Source: Ruegeria marina (GTDB taxonomy: Bacteria; Pseudomonadota; Alphaproteobacteria; Rhodobacterales; Rhodobacteraceae). From it: a stretch of 64,000 nt of DNA. The notes beneath the pieces are model-generated. The model had not been told where the DNA came from, did no database searches, and saw only the letters and a program-made list of their open reading frames with translations. The translations under genes and the position numbers were made by a program. The first letter of the stretch is position 1, and each line of letters starts with the position of its first letter. Shown here piece after piece: positions 26,019 to 35,752 of the stretch. The DNA is taken from positions 1-64,000 of the forward strand of contig NZ_FMZV01000008.1 of NCBI RefSeq assembly GCF_900101475.1, given 5' to 3'.

Positions 26019-27605
26019 ATGCGGGAAGGAGAAGCATTCGACTACATCGTCGTGGGCGCGGGCACGGCAGGCTGCGTTCTGGCGGCGCGGCTTTCAGAGG
26101 ACGCTGCTTGCCGCGTCTTGCTTCTGGAAGCTGGAGGCGAGGTCAACGATCCACTGATAGCCGCGCCAGGCGCCGCGAAGGAGTTCTGGGACAGCGAGAT
26201 CGACTGGGCATTCAGGTCTGAACCCCAGCGGCATTTGAACCGACGGCGTATACTCCTGAACCGGGGCAAGTGCATTGGCGGGTCCGGTACGCTCAATTGG
26301 TGCGCCTATGTGCGTGGCAATCGGGGCGATTACGATCATTGGGCGCAGCTTGGGTGCAGCGGTTGGGGATATGACGACGTGTTGCCCTATTTCAGAAAAT
26401 CCGAATGCAATGCGGAGCACGACGATGACTGGCATGGAACGGACGGGCCGTTGCACGTCGCTGCCTTCAACGGACGCCACCCTCTGCACGAGTTGTACTT
26501 CGAGGCGCTGGATGATCTGGGGGTAAGTCCGAACGCCGACTTCAACGGAGCGGTTCAGGAGGGCTACGGCTATCATCAGGGCACGCTTCGCGGCGGTCGG
26601 CGGTTCAGCACGGCGGATGGGTTCCTTGCGTCGGCACTGTCCCGGCCCAACCTCACCGTTGAAAGCTGGGCGCATGTCACCGGGCTTGTCATCGAAGGCG
26701 GACAGGCAACCGGAGTGGACTACGTCAAAGGTCGGGAGGCGCGCCATGTCCGCGCCACGTCAGAAGTATTGTTGGCCGCGGGCGCGATCGGTTCGCCCCA
26801 TATCCTGCTTTTGTCCGGGGTCGGCCCCGCCGACGAGATCGCCGCGCATGGCCTGTCGCCGATCCACGATCTGCCCGGCGTGGGGCGGTCTCTTCGCGAC
26901 CATCTCGCGCGGCCTGCGCTGGACATTGCCGTCAAAGACCCCGAAGCTTTGGGCCTGGGTGCGGCCTTGCCAGACAGGAAAACGGCCGAGGCCTTGTTCG
27001 CGATGTATGCGAGCGGCCCATTGGCGACCATGCAAATCGAGGCCGGCGCCTTCGTTCGGTTGCGCGAGTCCGACGCATTTCCGAACGCACAGCTTTTCTG
27101 CGGTGTCAGCAATGCCGAACGCTTTCGAGGTCTGACGCCCGGCTTGTCCGTCTGGGGATATGTCTGCCGCCCGGAAAGCACCGGTACCGTCAGGCTAGCC
27201 ACTGGCAGCCCGTTCGACCGCCCGCGCATAGATCCCAACTATTTCGACGTCATCGACGACGTGAACCGAAGCGTCGAGATCGTGGAATTCTGCCAGGAGA
27301 TCGCCCATCACCGCGCCTTTTCAGGCGTCCGGGCCGAAGTTCGGGGTGCCTTCGAGACACGGGACTCCATCATCGCCGAAGCGCGTGAGGTCGCCAGCAC
27401 CTGCTGGCATTACACCAGCACATGCCGCATGGGGATCGATGCCGATGCTGTCGTTGGACCGGACCTGAGGGTAAGGGGTATCGACAACTTGCGTGTATGT
27501 GACGCTTCGATCATGCCGACAATGGTCAGCGGCAACACGAACGCGGCCACGATCATGATCGCTGAAAAGGCGGCCGATCTGGTTCTTGGCCACGACATGC
27601 CGTGA
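26019..27605 (+). CDS. GMC-family FAD-dependent oxidoreductase
   Basis: 528 residues from the ATG at 26019, which is preceded by TTGGAGGG. The Rossmann FAD motif is YIVVGAGTAGCVLAARLSED (residues 8-27), followed by the family's GGSGTLNWCAYVRG. The active-site region has the conserved His in CWHYTSTCRMG and the C-terminal GNTNAATIMIAEKAAD. GMC enzymes oxidise alcohols such as choline, glucose or polyethylene glycol to aldehydes; the substrate is not readable. It converges with the amidase gene. It is a distant paralogue of the GMC gene at 46693. Confidence 0.9.
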   Translation: MREGEAFDYIVVGAGTAGCVLAARLSEDAACRVLLLEAGGEVNDPLIAAPGAAKEFWDSEIDWAFRSEPQRHLNRRRILLNRGKCIGGSGTLNWCAYVRGNRGDYDHWAQLGCSGWGYDDVLPYFRKSECNAEHDDDWHGTDGPLHVAAFNGRHPLHELYFEALDDLGVSPNADFNGAVQEGYGYHQGTLRGGRRFSTADGFLASALSRPNLTVESWAHVTGLVIEGGQATGVDYVKGREARHVRATSEVLLAAGAIGSPHILLLSGVGPADEIAAHGLSPIHDLPGVGRSLRDHLARPALDIAVKDPEALGLGAALPDRKTAEALFAMYASGPLATMQIEAGAFVRLRESDAFPNAQLFCGVSNAERFRGLTPGLSVWGYVCRPESTGTVRLATGSPFDRPRIDPNYFDVIDDVNRSVEIVEFCQEIAHHRAFSGVRAEVRGAFETRDSIIAEAREVASTCWHYTSTCRMGIDADAVVGPDLRVRGIDNLRVCDASIMPTMVSGNTNAATIMIAEKAADLVLGHDMP

Positions 27606-27649
27606 ACCGCAGCTTGCGCAGCAAGGCGGCTGACCGCCCTGAACCGGGT

Positions 27650-29038
27650 TCACTCAAATGACTGGCTCCAGGCCCGCGCGATGGCCAGCAGGGGTCTGTC
27701 GCCGGATGGCACACCGTCGAATTCGAGCCCCAAAGGCAGACCCGTCGACGTCCTGGCAAAAGGCACCGAGAGGCCCGGTGCCCCCAGAAACGTCGCAGGC
27801 AGCGCGTTTCGGAACGTGTGCCAGATGGAAACGGGCTGCCCGTTCAAGGTCGTCGTGACGTTGTCGCCCAGCTTGGTTGGCCCTGTCGGCGTTGTCGGGA
27901 AAACGATTGCCGACAGATCGTGATCGCTCAGGTAGGCAAGGTATTTGGCTCGATGCCGCGGCAAGACCTCGGTCAGGGTCGCCTGATATGCATCGAACAG
28001 GCCGGAGGCGTCGGCATCCGCCAGCGCATCGGCAAACTCGTCGCGGACATAGTCACCTGCAATCCCTACCAGGACATCGTCGAGGCTGATAGCCTGTCCG
28101 CAAGCGTCGAGATAATCAGACAGGCTGCGCGGCAATTCCCAGGCGCGAACGGGGCCTGCGGCTTCGTCAACCAAGGCGCCAAAGTCGGGCGGCGGCGCCT
28201 CAGCAAGGACCACGCCACATGCCGCCAGCCTTTGGAGTTCCCTGTCGAAGGCCGTGGCAAGCTCGGCCTCGAGGTCACTCAGGAAATAGTCGCCGGGGAT
28301 ACCCAGTCTCAGGCCCGCCAGATCGACCTCGGGAACGTGCCAGTCGCCGGTCAGAACACTGTCCATCAGGGCAAGGTCGCTTGCCGTACGGGCAAAGTAT
28401 CCGGGCGCATCGCGTGTCGGAAACAACGGCATGATGCCGCCGCAGCTGTACCTCCCGTGCGAAGGCCTGAACCCGAAGACCCCGCAATGGGCCGCCGGAA
28501 TGCGAATGGACCCGGCCGTATCGGTGCCAAGCGCGGCCGGGACCACCTGCGCTGCGACCGCCGCGGCGGACCCGCTGCTGCTGCCGCCTGCCGAGTAGGC
28601 CGGATCATGCGGGTTTGGAACAGCGCCGATATGCTCGTTGCTGCTTGTAATACCGAAGGCCAGTTCATGCAGGTTGGTCTTTCCCATCAGCAAGGCCCCG
28701 GCATCGAAAACCTTTTGGGCAAAAGGCGCGGTCGTCCGCACGCGGTTGTTGCGCAAAGCGGGTGTCCCGCATGTGGTCGCCAGGCCCGCAACATCGACAC
28801 AATCCTTGATCGCGATCGGGACACCGTGCAGCGGGCCATCCGGCCGTCCGGTCGCAAGCCTGTCGTCGGCCGCGCGTGCGTCGTGCTGCAGCTTGTCCGG
28901 GTCGAATTGCGTGAACAGGTTCAGATCGAGACGGCGTTCCGCTTGGTCGATCAGCGCCGAAACGTACTCTTCGGACGAAAATTCCCGGTCCCGTATCTTT
29001 TTGGCGGCTTCGCAAAGGTTCTGGTTGCATAGGTCCAT
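27650..29038 (-). CDS. Amidase signature family hydrolase
   Basis: 462 residues. The Ser-cisSer-Lys triad of amidase-signature enzymes is visible: Lys in GVPIAIKDCVD (about residue 78), the GGSSSGSAAAVAA segment (about 150) and nucleophile Ser in TDTAGSIRIPAA (about 177). Members hydrolyse amides or act in GatA; the lack of gatB/gatC neighbours and the C-terminal sequence argue for a catabolic amidase. The C-terminus has the usual LPLGLEFDGVPSGDRPLLAI. A 232-base gap upstream separates it from the divergent TPR gene. Confidence 0.9.
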   Translation of the reverse strand: MDLCNQNLCEAAKKIRDREFSSEEYVSALIDQAERRLDLNLFTQFDPDKLQHDARAADDRLATGRPDGPLHGVPIAIKDCVDVAGLATTCGTPALRNNRVRTTAPFAQKVFDAGALLMGKTNLHELAFGITSSNEHIGAVPNPHDPAYSAGGSSSGSAAAVAAQVVPAALGTDTAGSIRIPAAHCGVFGFRPSHGRYSCGGIMPLFPTRDAPGYFARTASDLALMDSVLTGDWHVPEVDLAGLRLGIPGDYFLSDLEAELATAFDRELQRLAACGVVLAEAPPPDFGALVDEAAGPVRAWELPRSLSDYLDACGQAISLDDVLVGIAGDYVRDEFADALADADASGLFDAYQATLTEVLPRHRAKYLAYLSDHDLSAIVFPTTPTGPTKLGDNVTTTLNGQPVSIWHTFRNALPATFLGAPGLSVPFARTSTGLPLGLEFDGVPSGDRPLLAIARAWSQSFE

Positions 29039-29270
29039 GGGCCATCCACCCTGCGGATGTGATCGAACTTCACCCTACACGAAAGGAGCGGATCTGTCGA
29101 AATCTTCCAATGGAACTCCGTAGGAGGTCTCGGGATTGCGTCCCCGAACCACCGGCGACGCTGGAAAGCGCCACGATTCATGCTCGAAGCGCACTGCTGG
29201 CAATGCGCATCGGTCCTTTGGAAAAACCCAACATTGCCGTACCCTCGAAAAATCGGATGGGGGACGCGTC

Positions 29271-30917
29271 ATGGGCTATTATGATCTGGGAACGTACACG
29301 TGGAAAATCAGCACAACGTCGCAAGACGCACAGCGCTGGTTCGATCGCGGGCTGGCTTGGACCTATGCCTACAACCACGAGGAGGCGATCGTCTGCTTTC
29401 AAAAATCTGTCACTGCCGACCCGGACTGCGCCATGGCACATTGGGGCATCGCATACTGCATTGGACCAAATTACAACAAACCCTGGGAGGCCTTCGAAGA
29501 GGCCGAAAAGCCAAGCTGCCTCGAGCTGGCCAGGTCATCCATTGACGCGGCGATGGTGCTGCGTGACCGCCTGACGCCGGTCGAGCGCGCCTTGCTCGAT
29601 GCCATCCCGGCACGTTACCCGGCCTCGTCAGAGATCGAGGATTTCAGCCCGTGGAATGACGCCTTTGCCGATGCGATGCGAAAGGTGCATGCCGAATTTC
29701 CCGATGAACTCGACGTTTGCGCGATCCTTGCCGAAGCGATCATGAACCGGACCCCCTGGCAGCTTTGGGACCTGTCCACCGGCAAACCCGCAGACGGGGC
29801 TGACACGTTGGACGCCATCTCTGTCCTCGAAACCGCCTTCGCCACATTGCCCGGCGCATGGGAACACGCCGGCCTGTTGCACATGTATATCCACCTGATG
29901 GAAATGTCGCCGCATCCCGAACGGGCGCTGCGCCATGGCGACGTACTCAGCACCTTGGTGCCCGATGCCGGGCACCTGCTGCACATGCCCACCCATATCG
30001 ACGTGCTGTGCGGCGATTACATGAACGTGGTGTCGCGCAACGAGGCGGCCATCGTCGCAGACCGCAAATTCCTGTCGCGTGAAGGGTCCGACAATTTCTA
30101 CTCGGTCTATCGCTGCCACAACTACCACTTCAAGATTTACGGCGCGATGTTCCTTGGCCAGCCGAGCGTGGCCCTGCAAGCGGCTGACGAGTTGATCGCC
30201 ACCTTGCCAGCGGACACGCTGCGCCCGATGGCCGACTGGTTCGAAGGCTTCATCCCGATGAAGCAGCATGTGCTGATCCGGTTCGGACGCTGGCAGGGCA
30301 TTCTCGATCAGGATTTGCCAACGGACGCAGAGCTGTACAGCGTCACCACCGCGATGATGCGCTATGCGCGGGCGGTGGCCTTGGCCAACCTGCAAAGGAT
30401 CGCGGAGGCCGAAGCCGAGATGGCGCTGTTTTACGAGGCCCTGTCTCGGGTTCCCGACAGCCGGATGCTTTTCAACAACACCTGCCGCGACATCCTCAAG
30501 GTCGCCGAGCAGATGATGCTGGGCGAGCTGGCCTATCACAAGGGCGCGCACGAAGCGGCTTTCGACCATCTGCGCAAATCGGTCGAGATCGACGATTCCC
30601 TCCCCTACGACGAACCGTGGGGCTGGATGCAGCCCACCCGCCACGCGCTTGGGGCCCTGCTGCTTGAACAAGGCCAGCTGGACGAGGCCGAGGCGGTTTA
30701 CCGCGCTGATCTTGGTCTGGACAGCACGCTCAGCCGGGCTTGTCAGCATCCAGGCAATGTCTGGAGCCTGCACGGCCTGCACGAATGCCTCGTCCGGCGC
30801 GGTGAAAAGATCGAAGCGGCCCATATCAAGCTGCAGCTCGACAAAGCCATTGCCCGCGCCGAGGTGACGATCGAGGCCTCCTGCTATTGCCGACAGAAAG
30901 TTCTGGCCGCGGAGTAG
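29271..30917 (+). CDS. Cytoplasmic TPR-repeat protein
   Basis: 548 residues from the ATG at 29271 (GGGGGA site). No signal peptide. TPR-like units are visible at the N-terminus (WFDRGLAWTYAYNHEEAIVC, then PDCAMAHWGIAYC) and again near the C-terminus (GALLLEQGQLDEAEAVYRAD). Several conserved His (HAGLLHMYIHLMEM, HLLHMPTHIDV) are unusual for simple scaffolds and could bind a metal, but no enzyme family is recognised. The overall pattern resembles uncharacterised TPR proteins of about 550 residues found in Proteobacteria. Confidence 0.75.
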   Translation: MGYYDLGTYTWKISTTSQDAQRWFDRGLAWTYAYNHEEAIVCFQKSVTADPDCAMAHWGIAYCIGPNYNKPWEAFEEAEKPSCLELARSSIDAAMVLRDRLTPVERALLDAIPARYPASSEIEDFSPWNDAFADAMRKVHAEFPDELDVCAILAEAIMNRTPWQLWDLSTGKPADGADTLDAISVLETAFATLPGAWEHAGLLHMYIHLMEMSPHPERALRHGDVLSTLVPDAGHLLHMPTHIDVLCGDYMNVVSRNEAAIVADRKFLSREGSDNFYSVYRCHNYHFKIYGAMFLGQPSVALQAADELIATLPADTLRPMADWFEGFIPMKQHVLIRFGRWQGILDQDLPTDAELYSVTTAMMRYARAVALANLQRIAEAEAEMALFYEALSRVPDSRMLFNNTCRDILKVAEQMMLGELAYHKGAHEAAFDHLRKSVEIDDSLPYDEPWGWMQPTRHALGALLLEQGQLDEAEAVYRADLGLDSTLSRACQHPGNVWSLHGLHECLVRRGEKIEAAHIKLQLDKAIARAEVTIEASCYCRQKVLAAE

Positions 30918-31201
30918 AAGGCCAAGAGAATTTCCCGACTTAGGTGTTTGATCCCACGGTTTGATGGTGCGATCCATTCACTGGAATGGAAGGAAGCCTT
31001 ATGGGACAGATACGTCACGGCAGCGAATTCACACTTTGAGCCCGAAGCGAACAGGGTCGGATGAAGCGCGCTGGCCTTGCAGCAGCGCGGACCTTTGTTT
31101 TGCCAGAAGCAGCACAGAGGCGTATGATGAACGGACTACCGCCGTCGGGCGGTTGGCGTCCGGATGGCGATAGCGTGCCCCCAGAAGAGGAAAGCGCTGC
31201 C

Positions 31202-31741
31202 ATGGAAAACCTGAAAATTGCTGTTAGTGCCGGAGTAGGCATCCTGCTGGCTACCTCGGCCATGAGCCAGACTGCCGATGTCACTGTCGACAGTCTGATG
31301 GAGCGACTCGATGGCGTTGCGCCGGCGGCCGTGCTCGAGAACTCCACGTTGCTGAACATCACCGAGGAGGGTGAAATCGAGGTGCTCCGGGAAGGCACCA
31401 ACGGATGGACATGCATGTACCCCGGAACCGATCCGATGTGCGCAGACAAAGCGTCAATGAGTTTCCTGCAGGCCTGGATGGCCAAAGAGACTCCTCCGGA
31501 CACCCTCGGCTTCGTCTACATGCTGCTGGGCGACGAGGGGGCGAGCAACACGGATCCCTATGCGGAAGGAGAGACAGCCGACAACCAGTGGGTGGTCGCG
31601 GGCCCGCACGTGATGATCGTTGGCTCGGCTGCCGGGCCGCTGCTCGATACCTATCCGAGCGAGGTTCCGGAAGGCGAAGGTCAGCCGTGGGTCATGTGGC
31701 CGGGAACGCCCTATGCCCATCTGATGATCCCGATGGAGTAA
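31202..31741 (+). CDS. Secreted protein of unknown function
   Basis: 179 residues from the ATG at 31202, which has an AGAGGAAA site. A Sec signal peptide (IAVSAGVGILLATSAMSQ) is followed by a compact acidic domain with two Cys (GWTCMYPGTDPMCAD) that could form a disulfide. A conserved-looking C-terminal segment contains GPHVMIVG and PYAHLMIPM. It is probably periplasmic. I do not recognise the family. The earlier in-frame start at 31061 would bury the signal sequence, so it was rejected. The 284 bases upstream show no gene. Confidence 0.65.
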   Translation: MENLKIAVSAGVGILLATSAMSQTADVTVDSLMERLDGVAPAAVLENSTLLNITEEGEIEVLREGTNGWTCMYPGTDPMCADKASMSFLQAWMAKETPPDTLGFVYMLLGDEGASNTDPYAEGETADNQWVVAGPHVMIVGSAAGPLLDTYPSEVPEGEGQPWVMWPGTPYAHLMIPME

Positions 31742-32150
31742 GACCCGCAGGCCCTCCGCGTGTTCGAGGCTGGATGCCCGCCAGCGGATCGTGCTGCGGC
31801 ACTTGGTGCGCCCGGTGAGCCGCATTAGGAACTTGTGGCTGCCGGACCCACTGCCTGACCCGTGGCAGGGCCCTTGGTGCACAGCATGGCCTTGCCCGAC
31901 GGTCACGCATGGCTGGCGCGCTTCGGTCAAAGAGCAGCTTCGTCCCACTGCCCGGTCATAGACTTTCCCGGAATGTTGCGCGGCGCATTAACGGCCGGTC
32001 TCGTGAAGCCGCGTTGCGGCGTTGACCACGGGCGCAGAGGTCCAGATTGCGCCGTTAGCGTCAGCGAGGTGGGCGCACCGACCGCAACGCCGCCGCAGGG
32101 CCGCTTGGAGCCCGAAGCGACGTGGCGAGCATCACTTCGGGCCGCCAAGG
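31742..32150. other. Gene-poor region at the island edge
   Basis: About 400 bases between the secreted protein and the NTF2-like gene. Several frames are open but none has a start, ribosome-binding site and protein-like composition together. No repeat or RNA gene was recognised. Confidence 0.4.
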
Positions 32151-32552
32151 CTAGGCGTATGTCAGGTCTTGGACCGGCGTGGCCTGAAAAGCTTCCCTCA
32201 GCCATCGACCGTTGCCCCGACGCCAAACTTGCGTGAACGCGATGGATAGATCGCGGCTGTCCTCGGCGTTCAAAATCCCCCCTCCAGAAATGTCGTTGAA
32301 TCCTGTAACAACGGCCATGTCATCAAAGAGGCGGATCTCGACGTCGCAAAAGGTAATCTGCGTCCTGCGACCCGTTCTCTTTGCCGCGTAGGAAAGCCAG
32401 CCATCGCGACTCAGATGCGCTCCCGTTGCGTCGTTGTGGGTATAAGTTGAGGAAAGGAGTTCGGTCAGCACCTCGATGTCTCCTCGCGCCCATGCTTCTG
32501 CGAACCTTTGAAGCGCAGCATGGAGCGGGTCGGCATGCGCGTCGTTTGCCAT
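32151..32552 (-). CDS. NTF2-like (DUF4440/SnoaL-type) protein
   Basis: 133 residues with an NTF2-like cone fold pattern: an N-terminal helix (LHAALQRFAEAWARGDIEVL), then TYTHNDATGAHLSRDGWLSY, then beta strands VEIRLFDDMAVVTGFND and a terminal FTQVWRRGNGRWLREAFQAT. The DUF4440 subgroup includes ketosteroid-isomerase-like and unassigned proteins; no clear active site is evident. GGAG lies 6 bases before the ATG at 32552. The next 318 bases (32553-32870) show no gene. Confidence 0.8.
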   Translation of the reverse strand: MANDAHADPLHAALQRFAEAWARGDIEVLTELLSSTYTHNDATGAHLSRDGWLSYAAKRTGRRTQITFCDVEIRLFDDMAVVTGFNDISGGGILNAEDSRDLSIAFTQVWRRGNGRWLREAFQATPVQDLTYA

Positions 32553-32870
32553 GTGATACTCCAGAAGAGAATGATTGCATCGTGAGCATAACGAGGTGGC
32601 ACTTCCCCTGTTTGCCGCGGCACGACTTCAATGTCGATTTACGGCAGCGGCCGTTTGGTCCCGAACTGCCGACGTTCACCTGCGCGGTATTCTGTGCAAT
32701 GCACGCATGGCCGGGTCGGTGAAGCTTCAGTGCCGCATATGGGTCAGCGCCGGATGGCGGCTTAGGACCATAAGCGACGTCAGGAGCCGATCGGCGCAGG
32801 ATTTCGTGCCGCGCTGCCGCAGGTCCGTTTCGAGCCGAAAGCGGACATTCATCCGATCGACGGGTGCCGT

Positions 32871-33203
32871 CCTGAAGCGCAGCATTGCCCGTTCTCGTCG
32901 TCGAAATGGCAGGTGCGAGTTCTCGGCCCTGTTGTTCAACCAGCGACCCGTTTCCTGGCGATGGCTCGCACCGAGGTCTTTCAATGCAGAACCGTAGGGC
33001 CTGAGCCGATCGGTCACGGTCATTCCAGGGCAGCCATGCTTACGCGTTGCTTTCCTTGGAAATTTCAGCGCAGCCTCTCTTCCAGAGCAAAGTTCAAGAC
33101 GAACCGCGCCGCCGCTCGCTGCCAAGGGGCGCGGTCTTTGCGCGGCATAAGGGACAGCCATGCCGCCCTTGCGTAGACTGGTTCGTATTGGTCTGGCAGC
33201 ACC
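32871..33203. mobile_element. Rearranged IS6-family fragments, head-to-head
   Basis: Positions 33075 down to about 32871 on the minus strand encode the middle of the IS6 transposase (ALKFPRKATRKHGC, then VTDRLRPYG, then NNRAENSHLPF, ending MLRFR). Positions about 33068 to 33203 on the plus strand encode its C-terminus (KFKTNRAAAR) and the right inverted repeat ending CAGCACC. The two pieces meet at a shared GCGCAGC. Together with the fragment at 35170 they account for consecutive parts of one transposase, so the element appears to have been split by an inversion or illegitimate joining. Confidence 0.65.
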
Positions 33204-33286
33204 CGCCGATCAGCATCATTGACCTCTGAGTGGCCCCATCGCAATCCCCATGGATTTGCCTGCGGCCCGCGGCTAAGATCGCGCCC

Positions 33287-35041
33287 ATGAGCAGCGGTTC
33301 CGAACGACGTCTTGCCGCAATCGTGGCGGCCGATGTGGTGGGCTTTTCCCGCATGATGGTGCAGGATGAGGCCAGCACCATTGGCGCCATGCGCGCTGTC
33401 GAACGCGACATTCTGGAACCTGTTGTTGCTGCGCGGGGCGGGCGCATCGTCAAGACGATGGGCGACGGTTTCCTGATAGAGTTTGCGTCAGCCGTGGCTG
33501 CCGTTGAGGCTGCCGCTATCGTGCAGGGGAGGTTGGCCAGCGCAGCCAGTGACGGCCCGCGGGTCGAGATGCGGATCGGCATCCATGTCGGCGATATCGT
33601 CTTCGACGCCGATGACATTTTCGGCGAGGGTGTGAATATCGCAGCTCGGATCGAGCCACTGGCGCGGCCCGGCGGGGTGAGTATCTCCGACGACACCTAT
33701 CGGCAGGTGCGCGGCCGGGGCGCGCTGCAATGGCAGGATGGCGGCACGCACGAGGTCAAGAACATCGCACAGCCGATCCGGATCTGGCATTTGCAGGCGC
33801 CCGGCGCCGAGCACGCCCCGGAGCAGGTCGCGGACATTCCGCTGCCGCTGCCAGATAAACCCTCGATTGCCGTGCTGCCGTTCGACAACATGTCGGGCGA
33901 TCCCGAGCAGGAACATTTCGCCGACGGGATGACTGAGGACCTGATCACAGACCTGTCGAAGATTTCGGGCCTGTTCGTCGTTGCCCGTAACTCCACCTTC
34001 GTGTTCAAGCGCAAGTCAGTGGACATTCCCTCGGTGGCGCGCAAGCTGGGCGTGCGGCATGTTCTAGAAGGGTCGATTAGGAAGCGCGGCGACAAGGTGC
34101 GCATCAACGTGCAGCTTATCGACGGGCAAACCGGCGGGCATCTCTGGGCGGAACGGTTCGACGGCCCGCTGGCGGAGGTGTTCGAATTGCAGGACGATGT
34201 CTGCGCGATGGTCGTCGAGGCGCTGAAGGTGCGGCTTTCGGGGGACGAGGCTTTCCGGGTGGCAGAAATCCATACCCGGAATATCGAAGCATACGAGGTC
34301 TTTGTTCAGGCCAAGGCCACGCCCTATCCACCTATTCCCGAACGGATCAACGCCGCTCGGCAGTTGTTCGAAAAGGTTGTCGAACTGGATCCGGACTTTG
34401 CCGGAGGCCATGCGGGAATCGCCTGGATGATCGGGTTCGCCGCATTGACAGGGCATGGCGATGCGCGGGCGATGGGCGAACGCGCCGAGGAACTGGCCCG
34501 CCGGGCCATCGAGGTGGACGAAAATTTTGGCCTGAGCCACATGGTGCTGGGCCTCGCACGGCTGGTGCAACGCGACTATGAAGGCGCGCTGGCCGCGACG
34601 GATCGCGCGCTGGCGCTTTTGCCCAACGATGCCGATGCGCATCTATTCTCTGGGATAGCGAATGCGTTCACGGGGCACGTGGATGCCGGGCTGGTATCGG
34701 TTGCGCAGGCGTTCCGGCTGAACGCGCATTTCATCAATGCGCCATATCTCAACATCTCCGCGTTTTTCCAGTTCATCAAAGGTGACTACGCCGGTGCCGT
34801 GGCGACACACGAAAGGAACATCGCCCGGGGCGGTCCAGTGGGCCCGCCAGCGCTGGCCTGGTCGGCCTCAGCTTATCAGTTACTCGACGATGCCGGTGGT
34901 CAAAAGCGCATGCTGGACATGCTTGCCGAGCGATGGCCGGCGTTCCGACTTGAGGGCTGGAACCTGATCGGGCTGATGAAGAATCCGGCCGAGCGCGATC
35001 GACTTCTGGGCCTCATGATCGAGGCAGGCGTGCCAGTCTGA
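33287..35041 (+). CDS. Class III nucleotide cyclase with TolB-like and TPR domains
   Basis: 584 residues from the ATG at 33287. Residues about 6-170 form a class III adenylate/guanylate cyclase domain: metal Asp in AAIVAADVVGFSR and in VKTMGDGFLIEF, and transition-state Asn/Arg in EGVNIAARIEPLA. Residues about 185-330 are TolB-like (SIAVLPFDNMSGDPEQEHFA, then ARKLGVRHVLEGSIRKRGD). The C-terminal half carries TPR-like helices (AADRALALLPND pattern). This cyclase-TolB-TPR architecture is frequent in Rhizobiales and Rhodobacterales; it probably makes cAMP under control of the C-terminal sensor. No signal peptide or transmembrane helix is evident. It lies between IS6 fragments. Confidence 0.9.
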   Translation: MSSGSERRLAAIVAADVVGFSRMMVQDEASTIGAMRAVERDILEPVVAARGGRIVKTMGDGFLIEFASAVAAVEAAAIVQGRLASAASDGPRVEMRIGIHVGDIVFDADDIFGEGVNIAARIEPLARPGGVSISDDTYRQVRGRGALQWQDGGTHEVKNIAQPIRIWHLQAPGAEHAPEQVADIPLPLPDKPSIAVLPFDNMSGDPEQEHFADGMTEDLITDLSKISGLFVVARNSTFVFKRKSVDIPSVARKLGVRHVLEGSIRKRGDKVRINVQLIDGQTGGHLWAERFDGPLAEVFELQDDVCAMVVEALKVRLSGDEAFRVAEIHTRNIEAYEVFVQAKATPYPPIPERINAARQLFEKVVELDPDFAGGHAGIAWMIGFAALTGHGDARAMGERAEELARRAIEVDENFGLSHMVLGLARLVQRDYEGALAATDRALALLPNDADAHLFSGIANAFTGHVDAGLVSVAQAFRLNAHFINAPYLNISAFFQFIKGDYAGAVATHERNIARGGPVGPPALAWSASAYQLLDDAGGQKRMLDMLAERWPAFRLEGWNLIGLMKNPAERDRLLGLMIEAGVPV

Positions 35042-35169
35042 GCCGCCTCGGTCGCGCGGTGCGCGCAGCCTGTTTCCGACATTGATGATCCGGCCGCGGT
35101 TGCCGATCTCGATCGAGCCATGGCGCTGGCGGAACATCTCGGGCGGCGCTGGACGCGAGCTGGCCATGC

Positions 35170-35265
35170 TAAGATTTCGCCGCGTGGGAAGTTTGCAGAA
35201 ATTCGGATGCGTCCACGCCTCTGTCTCGAACCATTTCAACCATGACCGCAGCCTCGCAAGCAGAC
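35170..35265 (+). mobile_element. IS6-family transposase C-terminal fragment
   Basis: Plus-strand codons here match the transposase segment LRFRRVGSLQKFGCVHASVS and continue NHFNHDRSLASR. The fragment stops where a new IS6 left end begins at 35266. It carries the piece missing between the two fragments at 32871-33203. Confidence 0.65.
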
Positions 35266-35752
35266 GGTGCTGTCAAAGCAAACTGGCCTGAGGCGGGCAG
35301 GGCGGTTTTGTAGCCTCCGGCCATGCCCAAACGATCGCCATTTCGCTGTTTCAAGACCAGCCCCGAGATCATCCGCTGGGCGGTGACGCTGTACATCAGG
35401 GTTCCACTTTCGCTGCGGAACGTGGAAGATCTTCTGCATGAAAACGGCGGATTGAAGGGATGAAATCCAGCCGCTGGCGGTGGCATCTGGACGAGATGTT
35501 TGTGAAGATCAATGGCGAAAGACACTACCTGTGGCGCGCTGTGGACCACGAAGGAGAAGTCCTGGAGAGCTACGTCACAAAGACGCGGGACAAGAAATCC
35601 GCGCTGAAATTTCCAAGGAAAGCAACGCGTAAGCATGGCTGCCCTGAAATGATCGTGACCGATCGGCTCAGGTCCTACGGTGCTGCATTGAAAGACCTCG
35701 GTGCCAGCCATCGCCAGGAAACGGGGCGCTGGTTGAACAATCGGACCCCGCG
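35266..35752 (+). mobile_element. IS6-family short-type element, 3'-truncated
   Basis: The left inverted repeat GGTGCTGTCAAAGCAAACTG begins at 35266. The element carries the same internal deletion as the copies at 37890 and 43889, where the helix-turn-helix is missing after LLHEN. It breaks off after WLNNR at about 35752, so the catalytic Glu and right end are absent. Confidence 0.75.
35323..35752 (+). pseudogene. IS6-family transposase, internally deleted and truncated
   Basis: It starts MPKRSPFRCFKTSPEIIRW, loses about 25 codons after VEDLLHEN, and meets a TGA. Similarity resumes in another frame at RWHLDEMFVKINGERHYLWR, including the first catalytic Asp, and continues to VTDRLRSYGAALKDLGASHR. 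It cannot encode an active enzyme. Confidence 0.75.

Noticed and set aside
27818-29032. 404-codon plus-strand open frame over the amidase
   Set aside because: Antisense to the amidase, whose catalytic motifs are intact on the minus strand.
29628-30977. 449-codon minus-strand open frame over the TPR protein
   Set aside because: Antisense to the TPR gene; His/Arg/Gln-rich composition and no family match.
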